Positions 21,076 through 33,022 are shown, counted from the stretch's first letter. The stretch: 64,000 nt of DNA from Acanthosepion esculentum (GCA_964036315.1 OZ038517.1:56594156-56658155), one strand, 5' to 3'. The notes: generated from the letters alone by a model not told the origin. Translations and numbers: made by a program.

Positions 21076-21929
21076 ATTGCCGGAGAAGGATTATTCATAA
21101 TTTAGAAAAATAAATCAGTAAAATTAATCGATACAAAATGTCTTGTCCTTAATAATATTTACCGTGTGTGTGAAGAGTTTTAATTTTAAATCATTAAAAT
21201 TGTTTAACGAGAACATTGTTCATACCATCGAAAATTATCATATTCAAGTAAACTTGCACTTGCAATGTTTATATTTTCTGCCTAAGTTATCTAAGAATTA
21301 TCTATCTATACAATTCGCTCTATTGTCACATATAAGAAAGAATTCTGCATTTTCACTTATTTAATTAAAAGTAAAACTATCTAAAAGAAGACAAACACGT
21401 AACAGAATTCAAATATATTAGCAAGCTACTGCAAATGAGATATTCACTTGTTATGGTAATACGAGGCATTTACACTTATTGACATAGCATTGAGTGAGAA
21501 TATTATAGCAGAGAATATCTCATTAGTAAATAGGAGAGATCAGTCTACGTGACCGATAAATTCTGAACATCACATTGTGAAGAAAGACTAGTTCAGATTT
21601 TACAAGGACAGAAAGAATACTCTAAGATTGACGTTGTGATTGTGGTTCTTTAAACTTATCATGAGCGTTTTTCCTAATTAGCTAATAGATGTTAATATTT
21701 TATTCATAAGAATCATTTTCATGATGCTTCCAATTCTCTCGGGTAAAGACAATACTTCTCCCTGGCAGAAAGTCAATGAAGAAGAATGAAAGTGACTAAG
21801 TAAACGCTTAACGATATTTTTAAAACTAACTGAATTGTTATTGTGGGCTCGTCCATAGCCCAGTTTTACCCTCTTCGTATAATGCACTATTCCATTAGAT
21901 CAACTTTCATACAAGCGATGTCAGCTAGC
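21076..21929. other. No recognisable feature
   Basis: AT-rich unique-looking DNA ahead of the promoter-like segment. Confidence 0.5.
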
Positions 21930-22320
21930 TACTATTGGTTATTCTCCGCAAATCTAGCACACTGATTGGTCTTTTTCGACCAATCAAGCCACCCGCACGT
22001 GCACAAGCAAGTTTTGGCGCAATTCGTTCTGAGCCACCCCACGTGACTACGACCTTATATAAACCCAAAAACACGTGAGAGCAGAGAACAGAAAGCAGAG
22101 ATCGACAGCAGTGTTCAAAGTCCGCGAGAGACAACAACAACAACAACAACAGCAGCAGACAATTTCGACCGCTCACTCCAAGCTTCAAAATGTGACAATT
22201 ACGAACACCCGTCTCGACGAATCGAGACGTTAAACTTTTCGATAACACTGATGTCAACGAACCTCTCAGTCAGACTTCAACATTCAGAGAGACGCCAACC
22301 AAATCCACGTAATCCAAAAC
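21930..22320 (+). promoter_or_regulatory. Pol II promoter-like segment (gene or LTR)
   Basis: A GC-richer island with mirrored CCAAT boxes GATTGGTC...GACCAATC (21963-21984, 6-bp spacer), another inverted CCAAT at about 21935, two CACGTG-type E-boxes (about 22030 and 22072) and a TATA-like TTATATAAAC at 22055-22064. Downstream is a purine-rich AGAGCAGAGAACAGAAAGCA stretch and a (CAA)n run (22132-22152). No coding start is supported downstream. The purine-rich leader would also fit an LTR U3/R boundary, but LTR ends were not found. Confidence 0.4.
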
Positions 22321-23380
22321 CTTGATTTTCCCGCGCAAATCAAACTTTGACTCAACAACCATTTGGCATAATCTTTCTCTCTCTATCAAACAAAAGCTTT
22401 ACAAACTTCAATTATTATACTTAAAAAGTGACATTTTTCTCACTACAAAATAAGTAATAATAACTCCCAACATTTCATTCAAATAACAATTAAGGATACG
22501 TAACTTCTATTGACAAAAAAAGAATTAAAACAACAAACTGTTTAATTCTTTGAACAAATCTTATTAACACTTGCAAAAACTTTCAAACATACTTAATAAT
22601 CAACTCTTTCGTTATGAGTCTAGGTACAAATAATTACCTAATCAAAGGGACGCAACTTAGTCTCACTTATTAGTTCGCATGCATGTAATTTCAATACTTA
22701 ATAAATTCAATTGTTATGTTTTTAACTCTATGTTCCTTTCACCATTGTATTTCACCATTGCTAATGATTTCCACACCTTTCCTAAAGAAAAAATAAATAA
22801 TTGTGGGGAACAGCCCTTCAACACGCAACAAACATGGCTAAACCATTACACGCGCCATCATACACAGGGCCCGTTCCCCAACATTATTATTCAAATGATA
22901 GTAATGTCAACTAAAAACTGTCAATAGATTTTTTTTGATTTTTCGCTATTGAAGAGACGATGTTCAACTAGAAAAGCATCAGAAAATGACAATGGATTTC
23001 ATGACAAAGTTTTCAATAATTTATCAATTTATTTTTCCAAATAGACGTGTCGTCTTTTCCATCTCGCTAAACAGTTATTTGAAAATGGGAAAGACGAAAT
23101 GTCCACATAAAAATCGGATCTTGAAAATGATCTTAGAATCGTTGAAAGTATCAAAACTTATTGGATCCAAATATACGCTATTTCCGACGTAAACCAAAAA
23201 TGATAAGTAAAACAAATTAAAAGAAAATCCTTCTTTCGTTTTTACTGAAACATCTTCCTGTATATGAAACTCTTTTCCTGTTTGTTTTTTGTAACAATTA
23301 GCATGCTAAAAGCAAACGGATTTATAAAATTGACAAATGAATCTGTCTTAATTCGCACATCCGAGATTAGAGGAAAGAAG
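22321..23380. other. No recognisable feature
   Basis: AT-rich DNA. No exon could be defended. Confidence 0.5.
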
Positions 23381-23510
23381 GGATTACACTGTGGAATAGC
23401 ACACAGTGTTTCCACTTATTTTGACGCGCGTGCGAGTTTTCACCCCCTTCCTTTCACTTTCGGCTAGTAATAGCAGTAAACCGTTGTTCGTGGCCGAAAG
23501 TGAGGAAGGC
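23381..23510. repeat. Two short inverted repeats in a GC-richer patch
   Basis: ACACTGTG/CACAGTGT (23386-23393 and 23402-23409) and CACTTTCGGC/GCCGAAAGTG (23455-23464 and 23493-23502). The patch also has CpG-rich GACGCGCGTGCG and, further on, CGCGCGCG motifs, so it may be regulatory. Confidence 0.6.
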
Positions 23511-24599
23511 AGCTGCCCATATTTTCGCGCGCGTTCTCTCTGACGTCACGGACAAACTCTTTCTTTGATTTTAGTCGCCGCCAGGACACGGAACAGAATA
23601 GACGACTCATTTATCCCTCGTCTGTTACCCATATATCAAGACAGGGATGTCTTACCAGCAAATATTGCTTTGTCCCTCATAGCTTGTCGCGTGTAACCTT
23701 AGCACCTATGACACTGTCATTTCATCACCTTTTTCGATGACTTATTTCTCGTCCTGATACGAACATCCTGTTCGAACATGCTTACGTCCATGACCAGAGA
23801 TCTGTGAAACTTTCAATCTGAAGAATGAGAACTTTTCATATTCTTCGAACTCTGTCCTTTTAGAACCAGTACCTTAAAAAAAATAACATTACACTCACAA
23901 TTACAAAATCTCGCAGTGAGTATTTTCTTTGCTGTGTATGTTTAATATTCATTATAAATTGACTGTTCTGAACTTTCTTCCCGGAGAAACTTTTTCCCGC
24001 CTTAGCCATTTTGAATTTCGTTTTGGCGCGGAACCTGACCTACCTTTTAGTGACTACTTGTCACAGCCTTTTTATCAGCTGCAGAATTTCCAGTAACTTT
24101 ACTGAAGGTCTCCACTGTCGAGACAAATTACTTGTTAAACACAAATAAAATTTTATATTTGTTCTTTTACCAGGATGATCTTCGTCATTCCTCCTGTCTA
24201 CTTATTTTTACTTTGTTAGTGGATTCGGTAGTCGTGTGCAGTGTCTGGCACAAGACCATCTTTTCGTAGGCCAGCCCTGCAACGCTATCGGGTCCCCAAC
24301 AACACCAACCCCTGTCTTTTATATTGCGATTCTTTTTCAAATTAAATTGATTCATTAAATTCACGTCAAACAAGGAAAAATAAATTTATCATTTTATTCT
24401 ATTTTAATTTAAAACAAGACAACTTTTTGAAAATTTTTTGTAAAAGTAAACTTCAATAAAATAATTCAACATTACAATTATTTCCTGCATTAATTCAAAA
24501 GTTTATGAAAGAACTCGCATAATAGTCATAATTTGTTGATTGATTTGTTTTTACGCCTTAAAGTTTCGCAGGTTATTTAAAGGTTTTAGTTTGTAAGAA
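23511..24599. other. No assigned feature
   Basis: CpG-rich until about 23620, then AT-rich. A GC-rich stretch at 24215-24325 looks like a repeat but I cannot name it. Confidence 0.4.
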
Positions 24600-24905
24600 C
24601 TTTTTGGAGATAATAATGATTTACTGATACAAGTCCTACTAATTAACCGATAGCTGGAGGGAAAAAGGTGGGTTCATACATTTCCCAATGGTATTTGCGC
24701 GTAAGTGAATATAACGAACCAGACTGGAATTGAAACACGGCATTCCGATTTGCAATTCTGAACCGTTATCCATTACACTACCCGCACATACAAGGTTACA
24801 TCACCTGATATTCCCAAGCGGTCACCCATCGAGATACTAACCAGGCTCCACGCTGCTTACCTTCAGTGAGCGTACGAGAACCGGCGTTTCAACTTGATAT
24901 GGCCG
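24600..24905 (-). mobile_element. 5S rRNA/tRNA chimeric SINE
   Basis: On the minus strand the head reads TACGGCCATATCAAGTTG, GTTCTCGTACGCTCACTGAA, GGTAAGCAGC, GGAGCCTGGTTAGTATCTCG and ATGGGTGACCGCTTGGGAAT, plainly 5S rRNA order and spacing. It is followed by the tRNA-like GCGGGTAGTGTAATGGATAA and a GTTTCAATTCCAG B-box, then the family tail. This is the best-preserved of the three copies. Confidence 0.85.
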
Positions 24906-24967
24906 TAATCCCATAAGAAAATGACAAGATAATTTACGTAGAAATAAATTATACAAATATCCACATA

Positions 24968-25151
24968 CAGTGTAACCCGGATATAAGAGAGTTGTCGGGA
25001 CCGGAGACGAAGTCTCTTATATCCGAGTTTCTCTTATATCCGGGTTTTGTCTATTTTGTTTAGGTAAGTATGGCTCTAATTTGGGACTAGATAAAATCTA
25101 TCTTATATCCGGGTTTCTCTTATATCAGGGTCTCATATCCGGGTTACACTG
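24968..25151. mobile_element. Pogo-like MITE (TA target duplication)
   Basis: A 184-bp unit starting CAGTGTAACCCGGATATAAG and ending with its imperfect inverse (ATATCCGGGTTACACTG), flanked by TA on both sides. Internal copies of the CTTATATCCGGGTTT motif occur twice. Termini starting CAGT with a TA duplication fit the pogo/Tigger branch of Tc1/mariner. No coding capacity. Confidence 0.75.
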
Positions 25152-25162
25152 TATATAAATTA

Positions 25163-25562
25163 CAGTATATTCAAGTGTACAGAAAGTATTAAAAAATGTA
25201 AGTTAAATTTATTTAAATATTATTTATCAAAAATGAATTCGCCTTCATTTTCAACAACTTCAGTCCAACATACAGGAAGATTTTCGATTCCACGTTTAAA
25301 AAAAGAACGTTTTTTTCTTCACAAAATGTTTGAAAAACTGCTTTCAATCTGTTTGTTTCTGAAAGAAAAAAGAAAAGTCACCAACGAAAAGGGCGCTAAA
25401 GCTGAAAGGAAACAGAAAGAAAACTAAAAATTCACGAAATCAGAAGTATTAACACTGATTTGAACTTTTATAGAAAAGCAAGATTTATCTCAATATTGTA
25501 GCTAATTTTAAAAACAGGACTATTGTTAAAATTACCCAATGACATTTATTAAATTCAACATC
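25163..25562. other. No recognisable feature
   Basis: AT-rich, with no supported element. Confidence 0.5.
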
Positions 25563-25781
25563 CTTAAAGGTTTTTGTCGTCCTGGGTATGACGTTAAACT
25601 GCATCCGAGTCCTGGGTAAGACGATAAACTACATCCAACAGCAAGGCCTCTTATCAGGAGGTTTTGAGGAGCATGGAACCACCTCTTAATTGCTGATGTT
25701 CCCAGGTCCACCCTGACCCGGGGTGGTAGAACCTGTTAGGTTCCCAGCTATGGGAAAATAGTGAAATCCCAAGGTGTGTCC

Positions 25782-25871
25782 ACGTCCTGGGTATGACGAT
25801 AAACTACATCCGCGTCCTGGGTATGACGATAAACTACATCCGCGTCCTGGATATGACGATAAACTACGTCC
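25782..25871 (+). repeat. 30-bp tandem repeat, 3 units
   Basis: Unit begins GTCCTGGGTATGACGATAAA and ends CTACATCCGC. The third unit carries substitutions. Confidence 0.9.
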
Positions 25872-26021
25872 AACCAAAAGGCCGTCGATCCGATCAATCG
25901 GCTGGTCATGTCATGCCCCATCACATCTAACCCATCCCAAAACAACTACAGCTTACAATTAACTTTCTCTCCCAAACCCTACACTAAATATACTAACACC
26001 TTACCCCTAAAATGTGATGGG

Positions 26022-26440
26022 AAACGATGATGTTGCCAGCTATACGTTTTTGAAACGATGATGTTGCCAGCTATACGTTTTTGAAGCAATGATGTTGCCA
26101 GCTATACGTTTTGAAACAATGATATTGCCAGCTATACGTTTTTGAAACAATGATGTTGCCAGCTATACGTTTTTGAAACAGTTGCCAGCTATACGTTTTT
26201 GAAACAATGATGTTGCCAGCTATACGTTTTTGAAACAGTTGCCAGCTATACGTTTTTGAAACAATGATGTTGCCAGCTATACGTTTTGAAACAATGATAT
26301 TGCCAGCTATACGTTTTTGAAACAATGATGTTGCCAGCTATACGTTTTTGAAACAGTTGCCAGCTATACGTTTTTGAAACAATGATGTTCCCAGCTATAA
26401 CGTTTTTTAAACAATGATGTTGCCAACTATACGTTTTTGA
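26022..26440 (+). repeat. 31-bp minisatellite with 26-bp short units
   Basis: Unit GATGTTGCCAGCTATACG plus TTTTTGAAACAAT; some units lack the first five bases. Units are contiguous with no spacers. The whole array reads open in a frame only because of its periodicity. Confidence 0.9.
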
Positions 26441-26520
26441 TATATCTAGTAAATACTGGATCTGGCATTAAATAACCCATAGTGGTTGATATGCCAGAAA
26501 ACCCCAAACAAACAAACAAA

Positions 26521-27754
26521 CAAATTAAAGATTTTTGACTGTTGACTATAAAAGTGAATATCTTTTAAAAAAAAATGTAATTGTTTTTAGAACTTGTTAT
26601 CTTACATAATTGCAAGACGCACAAGGAAAATTTTGTGCAAACTTGTATTGTAAATTTTTATTGTTTTCACGCTACTTAATAAATGAAAATTTCTTTTTAA
26701 TTTCACATCGGAATGGATTTCTTTGTTTCCGTCTTTCACAACACTCTGAATAAGCGACGTGATGTTTTCTTTTCTCTCTCCATAATAAAAATCATTTTAA
26801 TATTTATTTCATGAAATACAAATTAGAATTGTATATAAATTCAGAGGTTTACAGTTGAAGTGAAAAGTACATAACTACATTTCGAATTCGACTGAAGAGA
26901 AAAATTTCTACAATAAACGAAATGACAACAAAAAAAATTAAAAAATTAAATTCTTCTAAATAATTTTTTTTTTTGTATTGAAATTATTTTCTTCTACCGG
27001 TGATGTATAAAATGAGTGATGAGTATTGTTCATGATGACATAGCAACAAATTCCCTCCCCCCCTCAAAAATAAATGTTTCGTGCACAAAGACAAATTCTA
27101 AATGAACATTTTAATTGGAATTTCTCCGTGATATGCATTTATTGATGACTTTTTTCCAACAGATCTACTCTAATGTGAAATCTGGATTTTCTCGTCTCCA
27201 GAAGCTTTGAATCAATTTCAGTCTTCTAATGGCTTCAAAGTTACGCTCGGATTAATCTAAACTCGTGCTGATCTTTTGCCGTTCTCCGTCAAATCTTTCA
27301 AATGCCGGCATCTATTAACGTCAAACACTAAACCCGAAATGTATCTACTTTTTTTCTCTTATTGAATCATAGATTTAATTTCGCTATTTATTGTTATTAT
27401 TTTCCAACCAGCTGTGTGTGTGTATGTGTGCGCATGTGTGCGTATGTGTGCGCGTGCATGGGTCTACAAAAGATAATGAACATGCGTGGTGTACTTATAA
27501 TAAGAAAGTGAATTATACATTTGACATATACGTGTGTGTATATGCGTGTGTGAAACGTATATTTCTTTCGGTTTACAGGTTGCCCCTCAATTAACAACAC
27601 AGTTTAGTATATACATATTCAGACCCTGAACACTTGAATGTGTATTTTCACATGAGAAATGAATAGCAACAGGAAAATAAAGTTGAAACTAAAATACATA
27701 TATTATGTAAAAGTCAGTTAAAAAGAATATAGTCTTTGTTTTCTCATTTTTTTT
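26521..27754. other. No gene; short GT-rich patches
   Basis: AT-rich DNA with GT/GC-rich microsatellite-like patches at 27412-27460 and 27530-27555. Nothing else recognised. Confidence 0.5.
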
Positions 27755-29400
27755 AATAATTTCACCCCAAGCAAGGCAATAATGCTCCTAAAATCCAAGA
27801 GGTTACTGAGAGTGTAATAAAATGAGGAGGAATGAACATAACTGAATTCAAGAAGACAGAAGATAAAGATTGATGTCGGATTTAAATTTTTATAGGTCGT
27901 AGATGATAACGCAGCAAGAAACCAGAAGAGACTTCCACAGCCTTCATACGAGAGAAGAAACTATTAGCATAGAACCTACGGTTACATCGAGCTATTTCAA
28001 CAGTAAAACGATGAAACTTATTTGCAAATCTAGTGGTACGCTTAAATTCATGTGGCCGCGAAACCAGGGATGAAAGCCCATTAGAGCAATTGTTATGAAA
28101 ATATTTCTAGAAAAGACAGGGAAGACACGATACGGCGGTGGGAAAGTGATTGAAGTCGTGATGCCAGGTCAGGACTGATAACATTGCGGACCCTTCTTTG
28201 AATTTTGTCGAGGACATCGAGATATATAACAGGGGCACCAGACAAAATATGGCAGCGACATTCAATGCATCGACGAATGGTAGATTTATAAACGGGCAAA
28301 AAAAATTCTGACAAAAAGAATTTTCTGACACAACACAATGAACCAACTGTCCTAGCAGTATACATAGCAATTGATTCGATATAATCATTCCACTTCATGT
28401 CAGTGAAAAACGTGAAACTACGAAGGTGCAGGGAGTTGCTCTCCTGGAGATTAGCATCAGACATAATGAAAGATAAAAATGGTACTCTATAATGACTAAA
28501 ATATAATTTCGGAGTGAAGGTGTTAAAATTTAGAAGTCATTTCTTGCCCCGGTTAACAACAGATTGAATATCAGCTGCCAGTTTTAGTTTATTAAATCTA
28601 TAAAACATGAGTGAATAATTGTCATCAGTATAAATACCGAGTTTGGAACTGATGACATCGGAGAAAGTCGTTGATGAAGATAAGAAACAACGTAGGTTCA
28701 AGAATAGAGGCTGGAGGCACCCCCGCAATAATATGAAAAAATCTAGAATTCAACACGACTTTCGTTACACGATCTGTTAAGAAAAATTGTATAAAGTCGA
28801 ATATTCAACCAGAGAAACTATAGCCGTTGAAGGTCGGCATGTGAAACTCTGTTAAAACTTGGAAATATCTCGCCGCGCCGTTTTTATCTAAAGCTTGAGA
28901 AACATTCAGTAATAACCATCAACACATCAGCGAAAGCCATATCGTTTATGTGAAAGACGCCAGGACGTAGTGAGATGCTTAATCAATGCGTGAGTTGATT
29001 AAAACCTCGCTTACTTTGCTAAAAAGAGATAAAAGACAAATAGGATGATAATTCGAAGTGTCAGAAGGTTTACCAGTGTTGTTAAAGTCAGGATCTACAA
29101 AAACTGGAAAGCAAAGGCATTTGTTAGGGAGTTTGGAGAGAAAAGGAGCCAGCTGAGAAGTACCTTTCCTTATGACAATTGTGGAAATACCGTCAAGTTC
29201 GCATGCGTTGTAGCGATCTAATTTGGAGATGATGGCAGAAACTATGGACATAATCATACGCACATCATTCAGAGATTCTGTTTTAGGTGGAAAATCAGGT
29301 AAAGATACTCCTAATGTCGAAATTGGAGTTGGAAACAAATTTCCAAACAAGGCATTCTGCTTTATCAGCAATAAATGACAATACATCAAAATGATGGAAG
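27755..29400 (-). pseudogene. LINE family 1 reverse transcriptase, longest copy
   Basis: A non-LTR retrotransposon polymerase relic, antisense, about 1.6 kb from RT fingers to the 3' end. Reading the minus strand: ACELDGISTIVIRKGTSQLA with NYHPICLLSLFSKVSEVLIN (about 29230-28990, fingers region); a palm remnant around IYTDDNYSLMFYR (about 28650-28600), where YADD has become YTDD; then the C-terminal tail with TARTVGSLCCVRKFF, PVYKSTIRRCIECRCHI, DVLDKIQRRVRNVISPDLAS and LSHRRIVSSLS (about 28360-28100). The 3' UTR follows down to TCACCCCAAGCAAGGCAATA at 27760. Frames are interrupted many times and no endonuclease domain is seen, so it is dead. The tail style suggests a jockey/CR1-group LINE, but the clade is not resolved. 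Confidence 0.85.
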
Positions 29401-30989
29401 AGAAGGAAGATTGAGTATTTACTTATTCAGCACACTCTTACATAACCGCCAGTAATCACGAGAAGCAAACTTGTAAACTTGGCTAATAACCAAAACACCT
29501 TTTATCTTCGTTCAAGAAATTTCGCATTGTTTCTTAAGAAAAGTACTTAAAGCTGCGATGAACCATTGATTTGAAAGGAAATTTCTGGCTAGCAACGAAG
29601 TCTGGTTTCAGGAACTAACTTAATCCAGAATATTACTTTGCTTTTATTTATTATTAAATTAATCAATTTCAACCATTATTGTTGATTTTTGACTAGTAAT
29701 TATTTTCATCTTAATTTTTATTCTATTATTAGATGATGCATTGTCAACAATTATTCATTTTTTATAAGTACTTACTCATATTTTAATTCTCTTATTAGTT
29801 GAAGCATTGTCAACCATCAATATAAATATTTACACGTATTTCATCCTTATCCCTACTTAAGGTTTATTGGTTAAAAACTTGACGACTTACAGAAGATCAA
29901 ATCTAAACTTTACTACATTGCATTATCTCACTCAGGACGTTTTTCTTTTACACTACTAGCAAAAGTATTATCTTTTATTTAATCTTAGATGAAGCATTCT
30001 CGGGCAGATTTATCGCGATATATAGCAACTAAAAATTAATTAGGAGTTAAAATTATTGTTATCAATAAAGATTTAATCCGACTGACAGTAAACATATTTT
30101 CGGGCTCTTAGCCCTCAGTGGTCATCAAACCTATGTACTCTCTTCTGTAGACATCCCAGAATATCACCTTATTCTGAAATGATCATACACGAGGTTGCTT
30201 AACTTTTACAAGGCAGAAATGGATACATCCTGAAATTGATAGTTTTCCTTGTTGAACAACTCAGGCTAGACAACTGAAATCTGGCACTGTCGAAAAGATG
30301 TTTTTGACAGGATCGACAAAGTTTCAAGTGCCAATTAAAAATTACATCACGTTACATACACAGAAAACCAGCCAAGTCAAATTCAGTAGGCATTTCACAG
30401 TAACCCTAACAAAAAGCCTGGAAAGGAAAAACCTGATCATACGACGAGATGTAAAGACACGAGAAAATGTATAGGGGCTTTTTTATCAAACAGAGATTTT
30501 GAGGGGTGGGGTGCAATAAAGATTTTCTTGAAATTGATTTTCTAATAATATTTTTTATCTTATCGGACAGTTTGCGCAAACAATATATACATTAAATGTA
30601 CCTTATCCACCTCTGGGTTACTAATCAATTATTAGTAAGTAATAATTAATTTGGGGAAAGACACTTTTTTTTAATTATCTCTAATTTTTTTCTTATGCAA
30701 AAAAGATTGTTGTTTCATGTGAATAAATTCATACCATTACGTAGAAGTCGCCATTGTTTCTTCGTAAAGTCTTTACCGGCGTAATGAATAAAATTAGAAA
30801 TAAAACAAGATATTATTCATATCTCGGAAGTATTATAATCAGCAGTATCCACGTGTTATCAACAGAAGTATTCGCCATGGAAGCTATATAACAAATGGAC
30901 GTATAGAAATAATATGGCTTTGAAGTGTTTATTCAGAAAAATACATTCCTCAAGATTCAGCTAATTATATATATTACAATGATATTCAC
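29401..30989. other. No recognisable feature
   Basis: AT-rich DNA of about 1.6 kb. No repeat family, RNA or exon supported. Confidence 0.5.
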
Positions 30990-31770
30990 CCTATACAAGA
31001 CCCGGGAGCCACTCAAGTTAGAGGGTTACAGGATAAGAGGCATAGTTTATGCAGATATTTGTGGAGGTAGATAAAGGTTAACTCTAGATTGAACAGCTTA
31101 AAATTGTAGTGATCGAGGAAGCGTCCTCTTTGGAGTCGGTTCCACAGAGCAGAAGTTCGTTGGAAGAAGCTGTTCGAGTGTAACTTACATCTCACCAAAG
31201 AAATATGAAGCGGATGAGACTGGTTCGCTACAATGGACGTCGCATGGCGTGAATGTGAGAACTGATGAGACTAGTGGAGTGTAGTTGGTCGGAACACTTT
31301 CCATGGAAATAGCGATAAAGCAAAGAGAGGCTCGTGATGTTTCGTCTATGACAAAAGGGTTGTCAGGTGGAAAATAATTTGTCAGCCACAAGGGCGCGGA
31401 GACACGTTTGGATTCTATGAAGAGTTGAAAGTGAAGAGTGGGCAGCTCCTGCCCATATATGGCAGCAGTACTCTATTTTTGTCCCGATCTGGCTCTTGTA
31501 AAGGTAGAGGATACTAGGAGGAGTAAGGTACTTACTGGAGCGGTACAAGGAACGGACCATTTTCCAGGGATCTTTAGCGATGGATCGTATGTACGAGTTC
31601 CACTTGAGGTCTGGGTTGCGTTTAAGTCCCAAGAGGCGCTCAAGCTACAGGGCCTCCTTGACGAGACACCCGTCCATTGTGATTCTGAATATCCCTGATC
31701 AGTGATGATGAAATGTCCTTGATTTGGTTTGGTATTCGAGGCATTGAATGTGACCAATCAGTTCCCTACA
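30990..31770 (-). pseudogene. LINE family 2 reverse transcriptase C-terminal region
   Basis: Antisense frames in order: NWLVTFNASNTK-like start (about 31760), SQWTGVSSRRPCSLSASWDL, then PDLKWNSYIRSIAKDPWKMV, YLYKSQIGTKIEYCCHIWAG and LHRIQTCLRALVADKLFST (31600-31370), continuing in other frames with ASLCFIAISMESVPTNYTPL and VRCKLHSNSFFQRTSALWNR down to about 31010. This is the post-palm thumb and tail of a non-LTR RT. The catalytic palm is absent, and at least two frameshifts separate the pieces. Homologous pieces are at 7395, 8585, 14791 and 51985. Confidence 0.8.
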
Positions 31771-32963
31771 CTTTGAATTTTCTAGAACTTTCTTTCAGTG
31801 ATTGTGAGCAGTTCTGAATGCAGTAAGTGAACCAGGTGTATACTCAAACAAAATGACTAATCGGTAAGAAATAAATCGAATAGAAATTTACGTGTTGCTA
31901 TTTTATAAGTACTTTAAGTGACTGACAACAGGGCCGGTGCAAGGGTCTAGTGCCCGCCCCCGAATCTATTCTACCACATCTCAATTTTCATAAGATAGTA
32001 TTCATATAAAATACAAATTTTATTTTAACCTAACTATTTATTGTAATCTATGTAGAGTAATGTTAAGATAGCAAGCACTGACCGGGGTCCTCAATCAGGT
32101 TTAACGCCCCCACCTCGTCGGGGGTAGTATGTGCTTGCCCTGACTAGTAGTACAAATTTCCATTCTTAAAAGAAAATTCTAATTTCATTACAAAATAAAC
32201 TTTTCTTCGCTTTCGCGGGTCTTTTTGAGTTTCCATATCCCAAAGCGCACTTTCCACTCTTATTGTTTGCTAATGACCATTCTTTCAATTTCGAGAACTA
32301 CTACGCCATTTGTCGCCCGGGTATCGCTGGTTATGAGGAAAGGATGAATCACCCGACTGAAAGGCAACTGATCATCTACCACAATTTGTAACGTAACTTT
32401 CTTGCTCTCTTTCTACTGTTATTTATCTCTCTCCTATAATAAATGCGAATGTCAGTGTGTCACTGTGTTACAGTTTTTCAACTTTTCTCCTAGAGTTCGT
32501 ATCACAACATATCATACAAATTTTGAATCAGGCCGATTCCGTGAGCAAATTAAAAACATTCCGGGTCGGATCCGGACCCGCAATCCTGAAATTTTGGATT
32601 CCAAAGTTTTTATTACTGCCATTGTTTTTGGCGATATTTTGCGATAACAAATTTTATAACTTGGAAATAAATTTGGAAATAATCGAAACTAACTGCGTAA
32701 TTCACCGAAAGTCACACATGAAACAAAAATAATTGTTTGCACGAAAAGTAAGGACCTACGTATATCAAATTGTCATTAAATTAAATGGCGGCAGAAGAAT
32801 TATCGTTGAACTTTTAAAAGGTGAACTTAAATATTAATGCGATACTTAAATTAAAATACTTAAAGTTCTTCTGTAGTTTATTGTTGCCTATCGCATCTAC
32901 TCCTCCCTACCTATGGTGATGAAGGCCTAATCAAGAGCTCTCCGATAGGGCGGCTTTTAAACT

Positions 32964-32968
<5 letters not shown>
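31771..32968. other. No gene; small GC-rich inverted repeat
   Basis: Contains GCAAGCAC (32071-32078) and its inverse GTGCTTGC (32131-32138) enclosing a second stem CCCCC/GGGGG, a cruciform-like unit. The stretch beginning ACAGGGCCGGTGCAAGG near 31931 resembles a transposon end but has no partner that I could find. Confidence 0.4.

Positions 32969-33022
<54 letters not shown>
32969..33022. repeat. (TA)n array abutting a maT mariner end
   Basis: Pure TA that runs directly into the mariner inverted repeat at 33023. Confidence 0.95.

Larger units (their letters stand above)
25563..26520 (+). mobile_element. Composite minisatellite element, copy 1
   Basis: Order: two diverged 30-bp units (about 25573-25637), a spacer containing TCCACCCTGACCCGGGGTGG, three tandem 30-bp units (25782-25871), a unique 150-bp stretch, a 31-bp minisatellite (26022-26440) and an end reading TTGATATGCCAGAAAACCCC then (AAAC)n. 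The same order recurs inverted at 41425-42040, which identifies it as a dispersed element. Transposition mechanism unknown. Confidence 0.75.

Noticed and set aside
21925..22257. Minus-strand frame with a leucine run resembling a signal peptide
   Set aside because: The leucines come from a (CAA)n run, and the frame lies across the promoter-like segment with no other coding evidence.
23264..23467. Frame starting with a signal-peptide-like MKLFSCLFFVTISML
   Set aside because: The remainder has no cysteine pattern, domain or splice context, and the frame ends in the hairpin patch. Chance is likely.
24780..24905. Genuine 5S rRNA gene
   Set aside because: Many substitutions from 5S rRNA, and it is fused to a tRNA-like unit and dispersed body, so it is a SINE head.
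26022..26440. 31-bp repeats that could suggest a CRISPR array
   Set aside because: Units are contiguous and nearly identical with no variable spacers, and the same array sits in a dispersed repeat at 41560-41740. It is a minisatellite.
31931..31975. Transposon-like end CAGGGCCGGTGCAAGG
   Set aside because: No inverted partner or target duplication found within several kilobases.
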